Source: Dehalococcoidia bacterium
GTDB taxonomy: Bacteria; Chloroflexota; Dehalococcoidia; Tepidiformales; Tepidiformaceae
Reading direction: 5' to 3'
DNA: 64,000 bases
Assembly (NCBI GenBank): GCA_020853755.1
Contig: JADYYG010000013.1
Location: 1 to 64,000, forward strand
The first letter of the stretch is position 1; every line of letters starts with the position of its first letter. The notes beneath the pieces were generated by a model, which was not told the DNA's origin, did not search any database, and saw only the letters and a list, made by a program, of their open reading frames with translations. Positions 26,953-34,784 of this stretch are shown in pieces. A program made the position numbers and the translations under genes.

Positions 26953-27540
26953 ATGAAAGTCGTCTTTTTCGAAGACGTAGAAGGAACTGCGCAGGTCGGC
27001 GAAGTGAAGGACGTGAAGAACGGCTTCGCTCGCAACTTCCTGCTGCCTCGCGGCATCGCCGGCGCCACCTCGCGGGATAACCTGCAGCGCGCCAACTCGC
27101 TCGCGCAGAAGGAAGCCCGCCGCCAGGAGAAACTCGACGCCGAGGCGCGCGGCATCTCCGGCAAGGTGGACGGCTACACCGTCACCATCGAGGCCCGCGT
27201 CGGCGAGACCGGCCACCTCTTCGGTTCCGTCACGAACCGCGACATTGCCGAGCAGCTCACGGCAAAGACGGGCGTCGAGGTCGACTCGAAGATCGTCCTC
27301 CTCGCCGAGCCGATTCGCGAGATCGGCCAGCGCCAGGTGAGCGTCAAGTTCACCCGCAACGTCATCGCCGAAGTCACGGTCGATGTCGTGCCTGACGAAG
27401 CGTCGCGGCCGGTGGTCGAGAAGCTGCTTGCCGAGCGCGCCGCCCAGGCCGAACTCGAAGCGAAGCAGCTTGCCGCCGCCGCAAAAGCCCGCGAAGAGGC
27501 CGAAGCAGCGAGCGCGGAAGCCACCGAAGAAGCGGAATAA
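26953..27540 (+). CDS. rplI: 50S ribosomal protein L9 with C-terminal extension
   Basis: 195 residues from ATG 26953 (SD GGAGTCCAGG upstream). A longer frame from 26794 covers non-conserved leader sequence. The N-terminal L9 domain MKVVFFEDVEGTAQVGEVKD and VKNGFARNFLLPRGIA is classical, followed by the connecting helix and C-terminal domain (LFGSVTNRDIAEQL). After ~150 residues comes a 45-residue Ala/Glu/Lys helix-like tail. It begins the replication gene cluster, as rplI-dnaB often do. Confidence 0.96.
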   Translation: MKVVFFEDVEGTAQVGEVKDVKNGFARNFLLPRGIAGATSRDNLQRANSLAQKEARRQEKLDAEARGISGKVDGYTVTIEARVGETGHLFGSVTNRDIAEQLTAKTGVEVDSKIVLLAEPIREIGQRQVSVKFTRNVIAEVTVDVVPDEASRPVVEKLLAERAAQAELEAKQLAAAAKAREEAEAASAEATEEAE

Positions 27541-27548
27541 CCGGGAAA

Positions 27549-27610
27549 GGAGGACCCAGGGACCGAGGCTTGTTGCTCCTCCGCCGTTGTTGGCGGACCC
27601 CGGTTCCTCC
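27549..27610 (+). ncRNA. Structured leader between rplI and dnaB, possible attenuator
   Basis: The 77-nt gap can fold in competing ways. TCCGCC (27580-27585) pairs with GGCGGA (27592-27597). The segment 27601-27610 can pair either with GGAGGA (27549-27554) or with AGGGACCG (27558-27565, one G-U pair). Mutually exclusive pairing just before dnaB ATG 27618 looks regulatory, but it is only a prediction by eye. Confidence 0.35.
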
Positions 27611-27617
27611 TTACCTC

Positions 27618-29006
27618 ATGGCTCTCTCGCATCTCGAACGTCTTCCCCCGCATGACATCGAGGCAGAGGAGGCTGTCATCGCCTCCCTCATGGTCGATCC
27701 CGAGGCCGTCCTGGCCGTGCATGGGATCGTCAAAGCGTCTGACTTCTTCCGCGAGAAGAACGGCTGGGTCTACGACGCCTGCATCGCGCTCTGGAACCGC
27801 GATGAGGTCATCAACCAGATCACCGTCGCCCACGAACTTGCTTCCCGTGATCAGCTCGAAGAGATCGGCGGCCAGGTCTTCCTCGCCGATGTGATCCGGC
27901 GGCTCCCCACGTCCATCGGCGCAGAGTTCTATGCCCGCATCGTCAAGCGCGACGCGATGTACCGCGGTCTCATCCATGCCGCCACCGGCATCCTCCAGAT
28001 GGCCTACGAAGCACCCGCCGACATCGACGGCGTCTTCTCCCGCTCAGAAACGTTGCTCCAGAAGCTGCGCGGCGGTGAGAACTTCCGCGACTTCGTGCAC
28101 ATCCGCCAGTTGCTCGACGCCTACCTCGACCAGGATCCGGATGAAATCGAGCGGATGGAGCTGTCAGCCATTCGGACGGGCTTCAGCGACCTCGATACGC
28201 TGCTGAACGGCCTGAAGCGTTCCGACCTCGTCATCATCGGCGCCCGCCCGAGTGTTGGTAAGTCAAGCTTCGCCCTCGGCATCGCGCGAAACGCGGCAAT
28301 CGAGCAGCGCGCCAACGTCGCCTTCTTCTCGCTCGAAATGTCGTCCGAGCAGCTAGCGATTCGCATGCTTTCGGCGGAGTCCGGCGTCGACAGCACCCGC
28401 CTGCGACTCGGCCAGAACACGGAGATCGAAGAGCGCCGCGTGGTCGCAGCGGCCGCGCGACTTTCGGAAGCGAACATCTGGTTCGACGACTCGGCCATGC
28501 TGACTGCGGCCGAACTGCGCGCCAAGGCGCGCCGCCTGGCCGGCGAAGCAAAGCAGCTCGACCTCATCGTGATCGACTACCTCCAGCTCATGCAGGGCGA
28601 GGGGAACAGCGGACGGGAGAACCGCGTGCAGGAGATCAGCTACATCTCGCGCATGCTCAAGGGCCTCGCCCGTGAACTCGATGTGCCCATCGTCGCCCTC
28701 GCGCAGCTCTCGCGCGCCATCGAAAACCGCCATCCGCGGATTCCCCAGCTGTCCGACCTGCGCGACTCCGGATCCATCGAACAGGACGCCGACATCGTCC
28801 TGTTCCTCAGCCGCGAAGAGCTTCATACGAGCCTCGAACAATGGGCGCAGCAACACCCGGACCTGCCCGAGAGCGCGTACCCAAAGGGTGTTGCGCGGGT
28901 CGATGTAGCGAAGCATCGCAACGGCCCCATCGGCTTCGTCGAACTGCGCTTCCGGGACCGCCTGGCCCGGTTCGAAGACTGGGTCTTGCGCACCGATGAT
29001 GAGTAG
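27618..29006 (+). CDS. dnaB: Replicative DNA helicase DnaB
   Basis: 462 residues from ATG 27618, the start that gives the usual LPPHDIEAEEAVIASLM N-terminus. The N-terminal domain interacts with primase. The RecA-like C-terminal domain shows Walker A GARPSVGKSSFALGIA, FFSLEMSSEQLAIRML, Walker B LDLIVIDYLQLMQG and IPQLSDLRDSGSIEQDADIV. It unwinds DNA ahead of the fork as a hexamer. Directly downstream lie dnaD-like and dnaC-like genes, its likely loaders. Confidence 0.97.
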   Translation: MALSHLERLPPHDIEAEEAVIASLMVDPEAVLAVHGIVKASDFFREKNGWVYDACIALWNRDEVINQITVAHELASRDQLEEIGGQVFLADVIRRLPTSIGAEFYARIVKRDAMYRGLIHAATGILQMAYEAPADIDGVFSRSETLLQKLRGGENFRDFVHIRQLLDAYLDQDPDEIERMELSAIRTGFSDLDTLLNGLKRSDLVIIGARPSVGKSSFALGIARNAAIEQRANVAFFSLEMSSEQLAIRMLSAESGVDSTRLRLGQNTEIEERRVVAAAARLSEANIWFDDSAMLTAAELRAKARRLAGEAKQLDLIVIDYLQLMQGEGNSGRENRVQEISYISRMLKGLARELDVPIVALAQLSRAIENRHPRIPQLSDLRDSGSIEQDADIVLFLSREELHTSLEQWAQQHPDLPESAYPKGVARVDVAKHRNGPIGFVELRFRDRLARFEDWVLRTDDE

Positions 29007-29051
29007 CGCTGCCCGCGTGGAACCCGCAGCCGCACGTGAGGGCCGCCGTCC

Positions 29052-29753
29052 ATGAGCGACTTCGACGGCTTCCCCGGCATCGGCAAGGGCACCGTGGTCC
29101 CGAACCTCTTCTTCGCGGCCGTCCTGCCCGAGGTGCACACCCCTGGTGCGCTGCTCGCCTTCCTCTGGGCGTCCCGGCTGCTCCAGGAGAAGCGCGGAGA
29201 CACCCGCTTCGTCACCGCCGCCGAGATCTGGGCTCAACCCGCTGCGGAAGAGAGCTTTGCGAACCTGGCCGGTGGCGAGAAGGGCCTGAAGACCGGCCTT
29301 TCCGAATGCGTCGAACTGCGGGCGCTGCTCGCCATCGGCCTCCGTTCCGCCGGCAGCGAAGAGGTCCTCTTCGCGAGCAACGACCCGGCCTCGCGACGTA
29401 CCATCGCCCGCGCCCGGGCCGGCGAAATCACCCTGCGCCCGGACAGCATCGTCGTCCCGATCGAACCGAAGGAGCGCCGCCCGGGCATCTTCCGGCTCTA
29501 CGAGGAGAACATTGGCACCATCACCGCGATGGTGGGCGAGCGCCTCCTCGAAGCGCAGGACCGCTATCCTGCGGACTGGATCGAAGACGCCTTCCGCGAG
29601 GCCGCCGAACTGAACGCGCGTAACTGGCGCTACATTGAAACTATCCTCAGGAACTGGGCCGAGGAGGGCCGTCCTCATGAAACGCCTGGGCGAGATTCTC
29701 TCGAAGACCGTAAGCGAAAGTACCTCGGAGGCGCCCTCCGGCCAGGCAACTGA
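29052..29753 (+). CDS. DnaD/DnaB-type replication initiation protein
   Basis: 233 residues. The C-terminal part (residues ~144-207: PGIFRLYEENIGTITAMVGE, WIEDAFREAAELNARNWRYI, ETILRNWAEEGR) is the DnaB_2/DnaD-like C-terminal domain (YxxxIxxxW pattern) known from Bacillus DnaD/DnaB loaders. The N-terminal ~130 residues look like a winged-helix arrangement (helix, FVTAAEIWAQP). It follows dnaB by 45 nt and overlaps the next gene by 77 nt, so the two are probably co-translated. Confidence 0.85.
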   Translation: MSDFDGFPGIGKGTVVPNLFFAAVLPEVHTPGALLAFLWASRLLQEKRGDTRFVTAAEIWAQPAAEESFANLAGGEKGLKTGLSECVELRALLAIGLRSAGSEEVLFASNDPASRRTIARARAGEITLRPDSIVVPIEPKERRPGIFRLYEENIGTITAMVGERLLEAQDRYPADWIEDAFREAAELNARNWRYIETILRNWAEEGRPHETPGRDSLEDRKRKYLGGALRPGN

Positions 29754-31071
29754 ACCAGCCCCCGCGGCGCCGGTCTGCCCGCTCTGCCAGGGCGCCGGTT
29801 TCGTGCGCCGGGCGCTCCCGGTGGATCACCCGCGATTCGGCAAGGCCGAACCCTGCCAGTGCGTCCTCGAAGAAGACCAGCACACCCGGCGGACGCGCCT
29901 CGAACGCATGAGCCACCTCGGTGCGCTCACCCGCTTCACCTTCGAGAACATGGTCCCTGCCGGCCGCAACGACGATGGCGGCTGGTTCGAACGCGCCTAC
30001 GCGGCTGCCCGCGACTACGCCGCCAATCCCGCGGGCTGGCTGGTGTTCACCGGTTCTTCGGGGAGCGGAAAGACGCACCTCGCCGCTGCCATCGCCAACG
30101 CCCGCATCGCTGAAGGCGAGCCCGTGCTGTTCATGGTCGTCCCCGACCTGCTCGACCTCCTTCGTGCCAGCTACGAACCGGGCGACGATGACATGGGCTT
30201 CGAGCAACTCTTCGACCAGGTTCGGAACGCGCCGCTCCTCATCCTCGACGACGTCGATACCGGCTCGGGCACGCCGTGGGCGCGGGAGAAGCTCTTCCAG
30301 GTGGTCAACCACCGCTTTAACGCCAGCCTGCCGACCGTGTTCACGACGACGACCCGGCCGCAAAACCTCGACGAGCGGCTCGCCACCCGCCTGCTCGATG
30401 AGATGCTCTCGCGCGTGCTTGTGCTCGATTCGGAGGTGCGCGGCGGCTACAGCCAGGTTGGCGGCATGACCCGCGAGCGGATCAACGAGCTCCAGTTCCG
30501 CACCTTTGACCTGCGCGTCCAGGGCCTCCATGCCGAGGAGCGCGAGTCGCTCGACTCCGCCTTCCGCGCTGCGATGGCCTTCGCCGATGACCCCCGCGGC
30601 TGGTTCGTCCTCCAGGGCGCCAACGGCTGCGGGAAGACCCACCTCGCGTCGGCCATCGCGAACAAGGCCCTCAGCAACGGACAGGGGGTCTTCTTCGCGG
30701 TCGTCCCGGACCTCCTCGATTCGCTCCGCGCCTCCTTCGCGCCCGGGAACGAAACCCCCTACGACGAAACGTTCGACCGCATCCGGAACGTGGACCTGCT
30801 GATCCTCGATGACCTCGGCGCTCAGAAGGCCTCGGAGTGGGCGCAGGAGAAGCTCTACCAGGTGGTCAACTACCGCCACGTTGCCGGGTTGCCAACGGTG
30901 GTGACAACCGACCAGTCGCTCGACCGGCTGCAGCAGGCCCACCCCCGCATCGTCGCGCGCATCGCCGACCCGCATGCGGGGACATTCGTGACCATCCTCG
31001 CGCCGCACTACCGGCTCGGCCGCCAGCCCGAAGCGCCGTCACCGCGGCCGTCCGGGCGTAGCCGCCGTTAG
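29677..31071 (+). CDS. Tandem DnaC/DnaI-like AAA+ helicase-loader ATPase
   Basis: 464 residues from ATG 29677 (SD GAGGAGG 9 nt upstream). It has an N-terminal zinc motif (CPLC at 34-37, CQC at 60-62) as in DnaI/DnaC, then two complete ATPase domains. Domain 1: Walker A GSSGSGKT (126-133), Walker B LDDVD (190-194). Domain 2: Walker A GANGCGKT (314-321), Walker B LILDDLG (375-381). The domains share PDLLD-LRASF/Y and EKL-QVVN-R segments, so one arose by internal duplication. The usual DnaC/DnaI is ~240-310 residues with one ATPase. Cluster position argues it loads DnaB. Confidence 0.88.
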   Translation: MKRLGEILSKTVSESTSEAPSGQATEPAPAAPVCPLCQGAGFVRRALPVDHPRFGKAEPCQCVLEEDQHTRRTRLERMSHLGALTRFTFENMVPAGRNDDGGWFERAYAAARDYAANPAGWLVFTGSSGSGKTHLAAAIANARIAEGEPVLFMVVPDLLDLLRASYEPGDDDMGFEQLFDQVRNAPLLILDDVDTGSGTPWAREKLFQVVNHRFNASLPTVFTTTTRPQNLDERLATRLLDEMLSRVLVLDSEVRGGYSQVGGMTRERINELQFRTFDLRVQGLHAEERESLDSAFRAAMAFADDPRGWFVLQGANGCGKTHLASAIANKALSNGQGVFFAVVPDLLDSLRASFAPGNETPYDETFDRIRNVDLLILDDLGAQKASEWAQEKLYQVVNYRHVAGLPTVVTTDQSLDRLQQAHPRIVARIADPHAGTFVTILAPHYRLGRQPEAPSPRPSGRSRR

Positions 31072-31093
31072 TGCCCTGTACCCGCCGACTCCG

Positions 31094-31099
31094 TAGGAT
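31094..31099 (+). promoter_or_regulatory. Candidate -10 element of a leaderless mRNA
   Basis: TAGGAT followed by 6 nt (TGCCGC) and ATG 31106, with no SD. It lies in the 34-nt gap after the tandem DnaC gene. Confidence 0.45.
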
Positions 31100-31105
31100 T
31101 GCCGC

Positions 31106-31771
31106 ATGACGATGATGCGGGCCGTCTTCTTCCTCGTGATTTCCGGGGTCATCATGGCGCTCGGCATCGTGTTCGTGATTGTCCGTGTCAACGAAGGACT
31201 GATCGACAGCAGCATCAGCGCCCGCGTTTCTGGGGCGCGCGTCGGTGATGGCGCGGCGACCCCGGAGGGCCTGGGCCGCGGCCAATCGCCGGGCCAGGCA
31301 CGCGGGACGGCAACGGCTGTGTTCCGTACGGCGACTGCGCTCGCCGGCGAGCGAACGCCCTCTGTGCCGCCGACACCGTCGGGGCGTGACATCACCCAGG
31401 TTCCGATCGGCGCGACAACCGAGATCGGCGGCTCGCGCTACACCGTCCACCAGGTCGCCGACCCGGAGCCGCCGGGCTTTTTCACCACGACCGCCGGCAA
31501 CCGCCGCGTGGCGCTGGAGATCACGCAGGAGGCCACAGGGAGGGACGTGACCTACAGCTTCGCCGCCTTCCGCCTGCGTGACGCCAACGGCCAAGAGCAC
31601 ACGTGGGCAATCACGAATTCGGCGCCGAAGTTCGAGTCGGGCACCCTGAAGTCCGGCGAATCGAAGACGGGCTGGATCAGCTTCCAGGTGCCGGTTGGGG
31701 TTGGCCTCGATGCGCTCCTCCTCACCCAGCCGGGCAGGATCGAAAGCACGGCGATCGTCACCCTGCGATAG
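31106..31771 (+). CDS. Membrane-anchored DUF4352-like protein
   Basis: 221 residues. One N-terminal transmembrane helix (AVFFLVISGVIMALGIVFVI, residues ~6-25), a low-complexity Thr/Gly/Ala linker (~40-95), then a beta-sandwich domain beginning IGGSRYTVHQVADPEPPGFF with YSFAAFRLRDANGQEHTWAI and SGESKTGWISFQVP. The latter half resembles DUF4352 extracellular immunoglobulin-like proteins of unknown role. It follows the dnaC-like gene but probably has its own start. Confidence 0.78.
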   Translation: MTMMRAVFFLVISGVIMALGIVFVIVRVNEGLIDSSISARVSGARVGDGAATPEGLGRGQSPGQARGTATAVFRTATALAGERTPSVPPTPSGRDITQVPIGATTEIGGSRYTVHQVADPEPPGFFTTTAGNRRVALEITQEATGRDVTYSFAAFRLRDANGQEHTWAITNSAPKFESGTLKSGESKTGWISFQVPVGVGLDALLLTQPGRIESTAIVTLR

Positions 31772-31783
31772 GCGGCGGGTCCG

Positions 31784-32488
31784 TTAGAGGACGGCGGCCA
31801 TGTCGGCCGCGAGTACGGGCGCGAAACCGATTGTAACGAGCGAGAAGACCGCCACCGCCGCCGTTCGCGCCGGCACTGAGTTCTCAAACTCTCGAGCCAC
31901 GGGGTTCTTTGCGAGGAATGCGTAGGCCGCGCCGACGGCGATGACCGCCAGGCCGACCGGAAAGAAGGCGACGGCCGGCGCCGCTGCCACTGCCACGATG
32001 GCGGTTCTCCGGCGGTTCACCCACCACCAGCCTTGCCAGCTGCGAACCAGGGCTGCAGTCAGCACCAGGCCTGCCGCCGGGATGACGATAAAGAGCAGCA
32101 CCGCCAGCCATGCCGGCTCCAACACGGTGAAGTCCACCCCGTCGCCGTGGATCAGTCCTGCGCCGCCGAGGGTTGCCCCGGGCGCGGCCCACGCCCAGAC
32201 GGCCCAGCGTCCGTGCATGAAGCGAAGAGCCAGCGCCACGAACAGGCCCGCGATTGCCCCCAGCGCCCAGGTCGTCACTACCAGGTTCAACGTGTCGAAG
32301 GTGACGACCCCGATTTCGAACTCATCGTCGGTGAGTGTTCCGCGAACGGAGCCGGGTGACGTGAAGCGGAGGAGCAGCATCGCGAGCCGCCCGCCAATGC
32401 CGCCTACCAGTATCCCGGCGATGCCGCCGGCCGCCGCACCGAGCAGGGCGCGCCGAAGGAAAGCAAAGAACGAAGCTGTCCAGGTCAT
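31784..32488 (-). CDS. Integral membrane protein of unknown function
   Basis: 234 residues from ATG 32488, preceded by SD AGGTGGAG. About six hydrophobic helices are visible: LLGAAAGGIAGILVGGIGGR, LVVTTWALGAIAGLFVALAL, WAVWAWAAPGATLGGAG, PAWLAVLLFIVIPAAGLVLT, IVAVAAAPAVAFFPVGLAVI and TAAVAVFSLVTIGFAPVLAA. No transporter or enzyme signature is present. A 64-residue upstream extension in the same frame has no SD and is rejected. It is convergent with the DUF4352-like gene. Confidence 0.72.
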   Translation of the reverse strand: MTWTASFFAFLRRALLGAAAGGIAGILVGGIGGRLAMLLLRFTSPGSVRGTLTDDEFEIGVVTFDTLNLVVTTWALGAIAGLFVALALRFMHGRWAVWAWAAPGATLGGAGLIHGDGVDFTVLEPAWLAVLLFIVIPAAGLVLTAALVRSWQGWWWVNRRRTAIVAVAAAPAVAFFPVGLAVIAVGAAYAFLAKNPVAREFENSVPARTAAVAVFSLVTIGFAPVLAADMAAVL

Positions 32489-32633
32489 GGCTCCACCTGT
32501 AATGGCCGGTATTCCGGGTTGGCGGAAGTATAGGGCCAATGCGTCCCATCGCAAATTCTCATCCCGTTGTGCAGCGCACAGCCCGGGGGCTTGATACGCT
32601 CGGAGCACGTTACCCGCCGCCCTGGAGGCCGCT

Positions 32634-33725
32634 ATGACCACGACCGAACGCCAGTACATCCCGGTTGCGAAGCCGCTCATCGGCGAGGCTGAGAAGCGCG
32701 CTGTGATGGACGTGCTCGACAGCGGCCACCTCGCCCAGGGCCCCCGTACCGAGGCCTTCGAAGCCGCATTCGCCCGCTACATCGGCGCGAAGCACGCCAT
32801 CGGCGTCAACAGCGGCACGGCAGCGCTCATCGTCGCCCTCCAGGCCCACGGCGTTGGCCCCGGCGACGAAGTCATCACCACGCCGTTCAGCTTCATCGCG
32901 ACCGCCACCAGCATCATCGCCTGCGGCGCCACCCCTGTGTTCGTCGATGTCGACCCGTTCGACTTCAACCTCGACCCGGAGAAGGTGGAAGCGGCTATCA
33001 CTGACAACACGAAGGCCGTCATGCCGGTCCACATTTTCGGGCACCCGGCGCGCATCGAAGAGCTGAGCCAACTGTGCGAAGAGAACGGACTCGCCCTCGT
33101 CGAGGACGCCGCCCAGGCGCACGGCGCCGAGCATGCCGGGCGCCGGGTTGGGTCCTTCGGGACGGGCTGCTTCAGCTTTTATCCCACCAAGAACATGACC
33201 ACCGGCGAAGGCGGCATCATCACCACGAACGATGACGAGGTCGCCCGGATGTGCCGGATCATCCGCAGCCACGGCCAGGAGCAGCGGTACAAGCACGACT
33301 ACTTCGGCCTCAACTGGCGCATGCAGGACCTCAACGCCGCCATCGGCCTTGTCCAGATGGACTACATCGAGGACTGGAACAGGGCCCGCATCGCGAATGC
33401 CGAGAAGCTGTCGTCACTTATTCGAAGCGTCGAAACGCCGCGCGTTCGCGAGGGCGACCGCCACGTCTTCCACCAGTACACCATCCGCGTGAACGGCGAC
33501 CGCGACGCCTTCCAGGCGAAGCTCCACGAGGCGGGTATCGGCAGTGCCGTGCACTACCCCATCCCGATCCACCACCAGCCAATCATGGAGGAGATGGGCT
33601 TCGGCGAGTTTGATTGCCCGGTCGCTGATGCGGCCGCCGAACGCGTCCTCTCCATCCCGGTGCACCCGTCCCTCGGCCCCGAAGACGTCGAGTACATCGC
33701 GAGCGTCATCAACCGGATCGGGTAG
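32634..33725 (+). CDS. DegT/DnrJ/EryC1/StrS aminotransferase, WbpE-like
   Basis: 363 residues. A PLP-dependent sugar aminotransferase: NSGTAALIVALQAHGVGPGD, DVDPFDFNLDPEKVEAAI, the cofactor Asp in ALVEDAAQAHGAEHAG, and the Schiff-base Lys in SFYPTKNMTTGEGG. With the next two genes (oxidoreductase, UDP-sugar dehydrogenase) it matches the set that makes UDP-3-amino-GlcNAcA type sugars (WbpE/WlbC). The substrate is inferred from context. SD TGGAGG precedes the ATG. Confidence 0.92.
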   Translation: MTTTERQYIPVAKPLIGEAEKRAVMDVLDSGHLAQGPRTEAFEAAFARYIGAKHAIGVNSGTAALIVALQAHGVGPGDEVITTPFSFIATATSIIACGATPVFVDVDPFDFNLDPEKVEAAITDNTKAVMPVHIFGHPARIEELSQLCEENGLALVEDAAQAHGAEHAGRRVGSFGTGCFSFYPTKNMTTGEGGIITTNDDEVARMCRIIRSHGQEQRYKHDYFGLNWRMQDLNAAIGLVQMDYIEDWNRARIANAEKLSSLIRSVETPRVREGDRHVFHQYTIRVNGDRDAFQAKLHEAGIGSAVHYPIPIHHQPIMEEMGFGEFDCPVADAAAERVLSIPVHPSLGPEDVEYIASVINRIG

Positions 33726-33737
33726 GAGCGCGCTGTC

Positions 33738-33771
33738 TCGAGATTGCGGGCCCTGTTACCCTCAATCTCGA
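33738..33771 (+). promoter_or_regulatory. 9-bp inverted repeat covering the Gfo/Idh start
   Basis: TCGAGATTG (33738-33746) and CAATCTCGA (33763-33771) with a 16-nt loop. The right arm includes the A of ATG 33771. No SD is present; TACCCT ends 8 nt before the ATG. It could be an RNA hairpin over the start or an operator. Confidence 0.4.
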
Positions 33772-34784
33772 TGACTCGAACCTTGCGCGCGGCCGTTATC
33801 GGCCTCGGATCGATGGGCGCGAACCACGCCCGTGTGCTTGCTGATACTCCCGGCATCGAACTCGTCGCTGTTGCCGACGCCAACCCCGCGGCGGTCGCCA
33901 AAGCGGTGGCCGGGCGGCCGATCCCCGGCTTTCCCGATGCCGCCACACTCCTGCGCGAAGCCCGGCCGGAGATGGTCTCCATCGTCGTGCCGACGCAGTT
34001 GCACGAAGAGGTCGCGCTCCAGGCCATCGCCGCCGGGGCGAACGTCCTGGTCGAAAAGCCAATCGCCGCGAACCTCGATGCCGCCCGCCGCATCGCCGCC
34101 GCCGCCGAGGCCGCCGGGCTGCTTCTCACCGTGGGCCACATCGAGCGCTTCAACCCTGCCATCCAGGAACTCAAGCGCCGCCTCGATGCCGGCCAGGGCG
34201 GGCCGGTCCTCCAGGTTCGCGCCCGCCGCGTCGGGCCATTCCCCCACCGCATCCGTGATGTCGGGGTCATCCACGACCTCGGGCCGCACGATATCGATAT
34301 CATGCGCTACCTCCTCGGCGATGAAATCGAACGCGTCTTCGCTGAATCGCGCAGTCATATCGCCACGGGCAACGAGGACATGTTCGCCGGGCTGGTCCGC
34401 TTCCGCGGCGGCGCTATGGGCACGCTCGATATCAACTGGCTGACCCCGACAAAGGAGCGTTCGCTGACCGTCCTCTGCGAAAAGGGCATGTTCGTGGTCG
34501 ATTACGCCGCCCAGTCGCTCGCCTTCTACGAGAACTTCGATGCCGCCGCCCGCGAAGGCCGCTATGCGAGCGTGACCGAAGGCCCGATGACGCGCTACCC
34601 GATCCCGAACCGGGAGCCGCTGCGGGTGGAACTCGAAGCCTTCCGCGATGCTGTCCTCGCCGGGGGACCGGCCCCGGTCAGCGCCCACGATGGCATGACC
34701 GCGCTCGCCGTCGCCGAGGCCCTCGTTCGCTCCGGCGAGACAGGTGTGCCCGTCGCCGTCGGCGAGGTGGCGGGCCGCGCATGA
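33771..34784 (+). CDS. Gfo/Idh/MocA family oxidoreductase, WbpB-like
   Basis: 337 residues from ATG 33771. The Rossmann start RAAVIGLGSMGANHARVLAD and the signature LVEKPIAANLDAARRIAAAA (Lys of the EKP motif) are present, as is HIERFNPAIQELKRRLD. Such enzymes oxidise the 3-position of UDP-GlcNAc-uronate in the WbpB/WlbA role. It overlaps the next gene by 4 nt (ATGA), so coupling is strong. Confidence 0.92.
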   Translation: MTRTLRAAVIGLGSMGANHARVLADTPGIELVAVADANPAAVAKAVAGRPIPGFPDAATLLREARPEMVSIVVPTQLHEEVALQAIAAGANVLVEKPIAANLDAARRIAAAAEAAGLLLTVGHIERFNPAIQELKRRLDAGQGGPVLQVRARRVGPFPHRIRDVGVIHDLGPHDIDIMRYLLGDEIERVFAESRSHIATGNEDMFAGLVRFRGGAMGTLDINWLTPTKERSLTVLCEKGMFVVDYAAQSLAFYENFDAAAREGRYASVTEGPMTRYPIPNREPLRVELEAFRDAVLAGGPAPVSAHDGMTALAVAEALVRSGETGVPVAVGEVAGRA

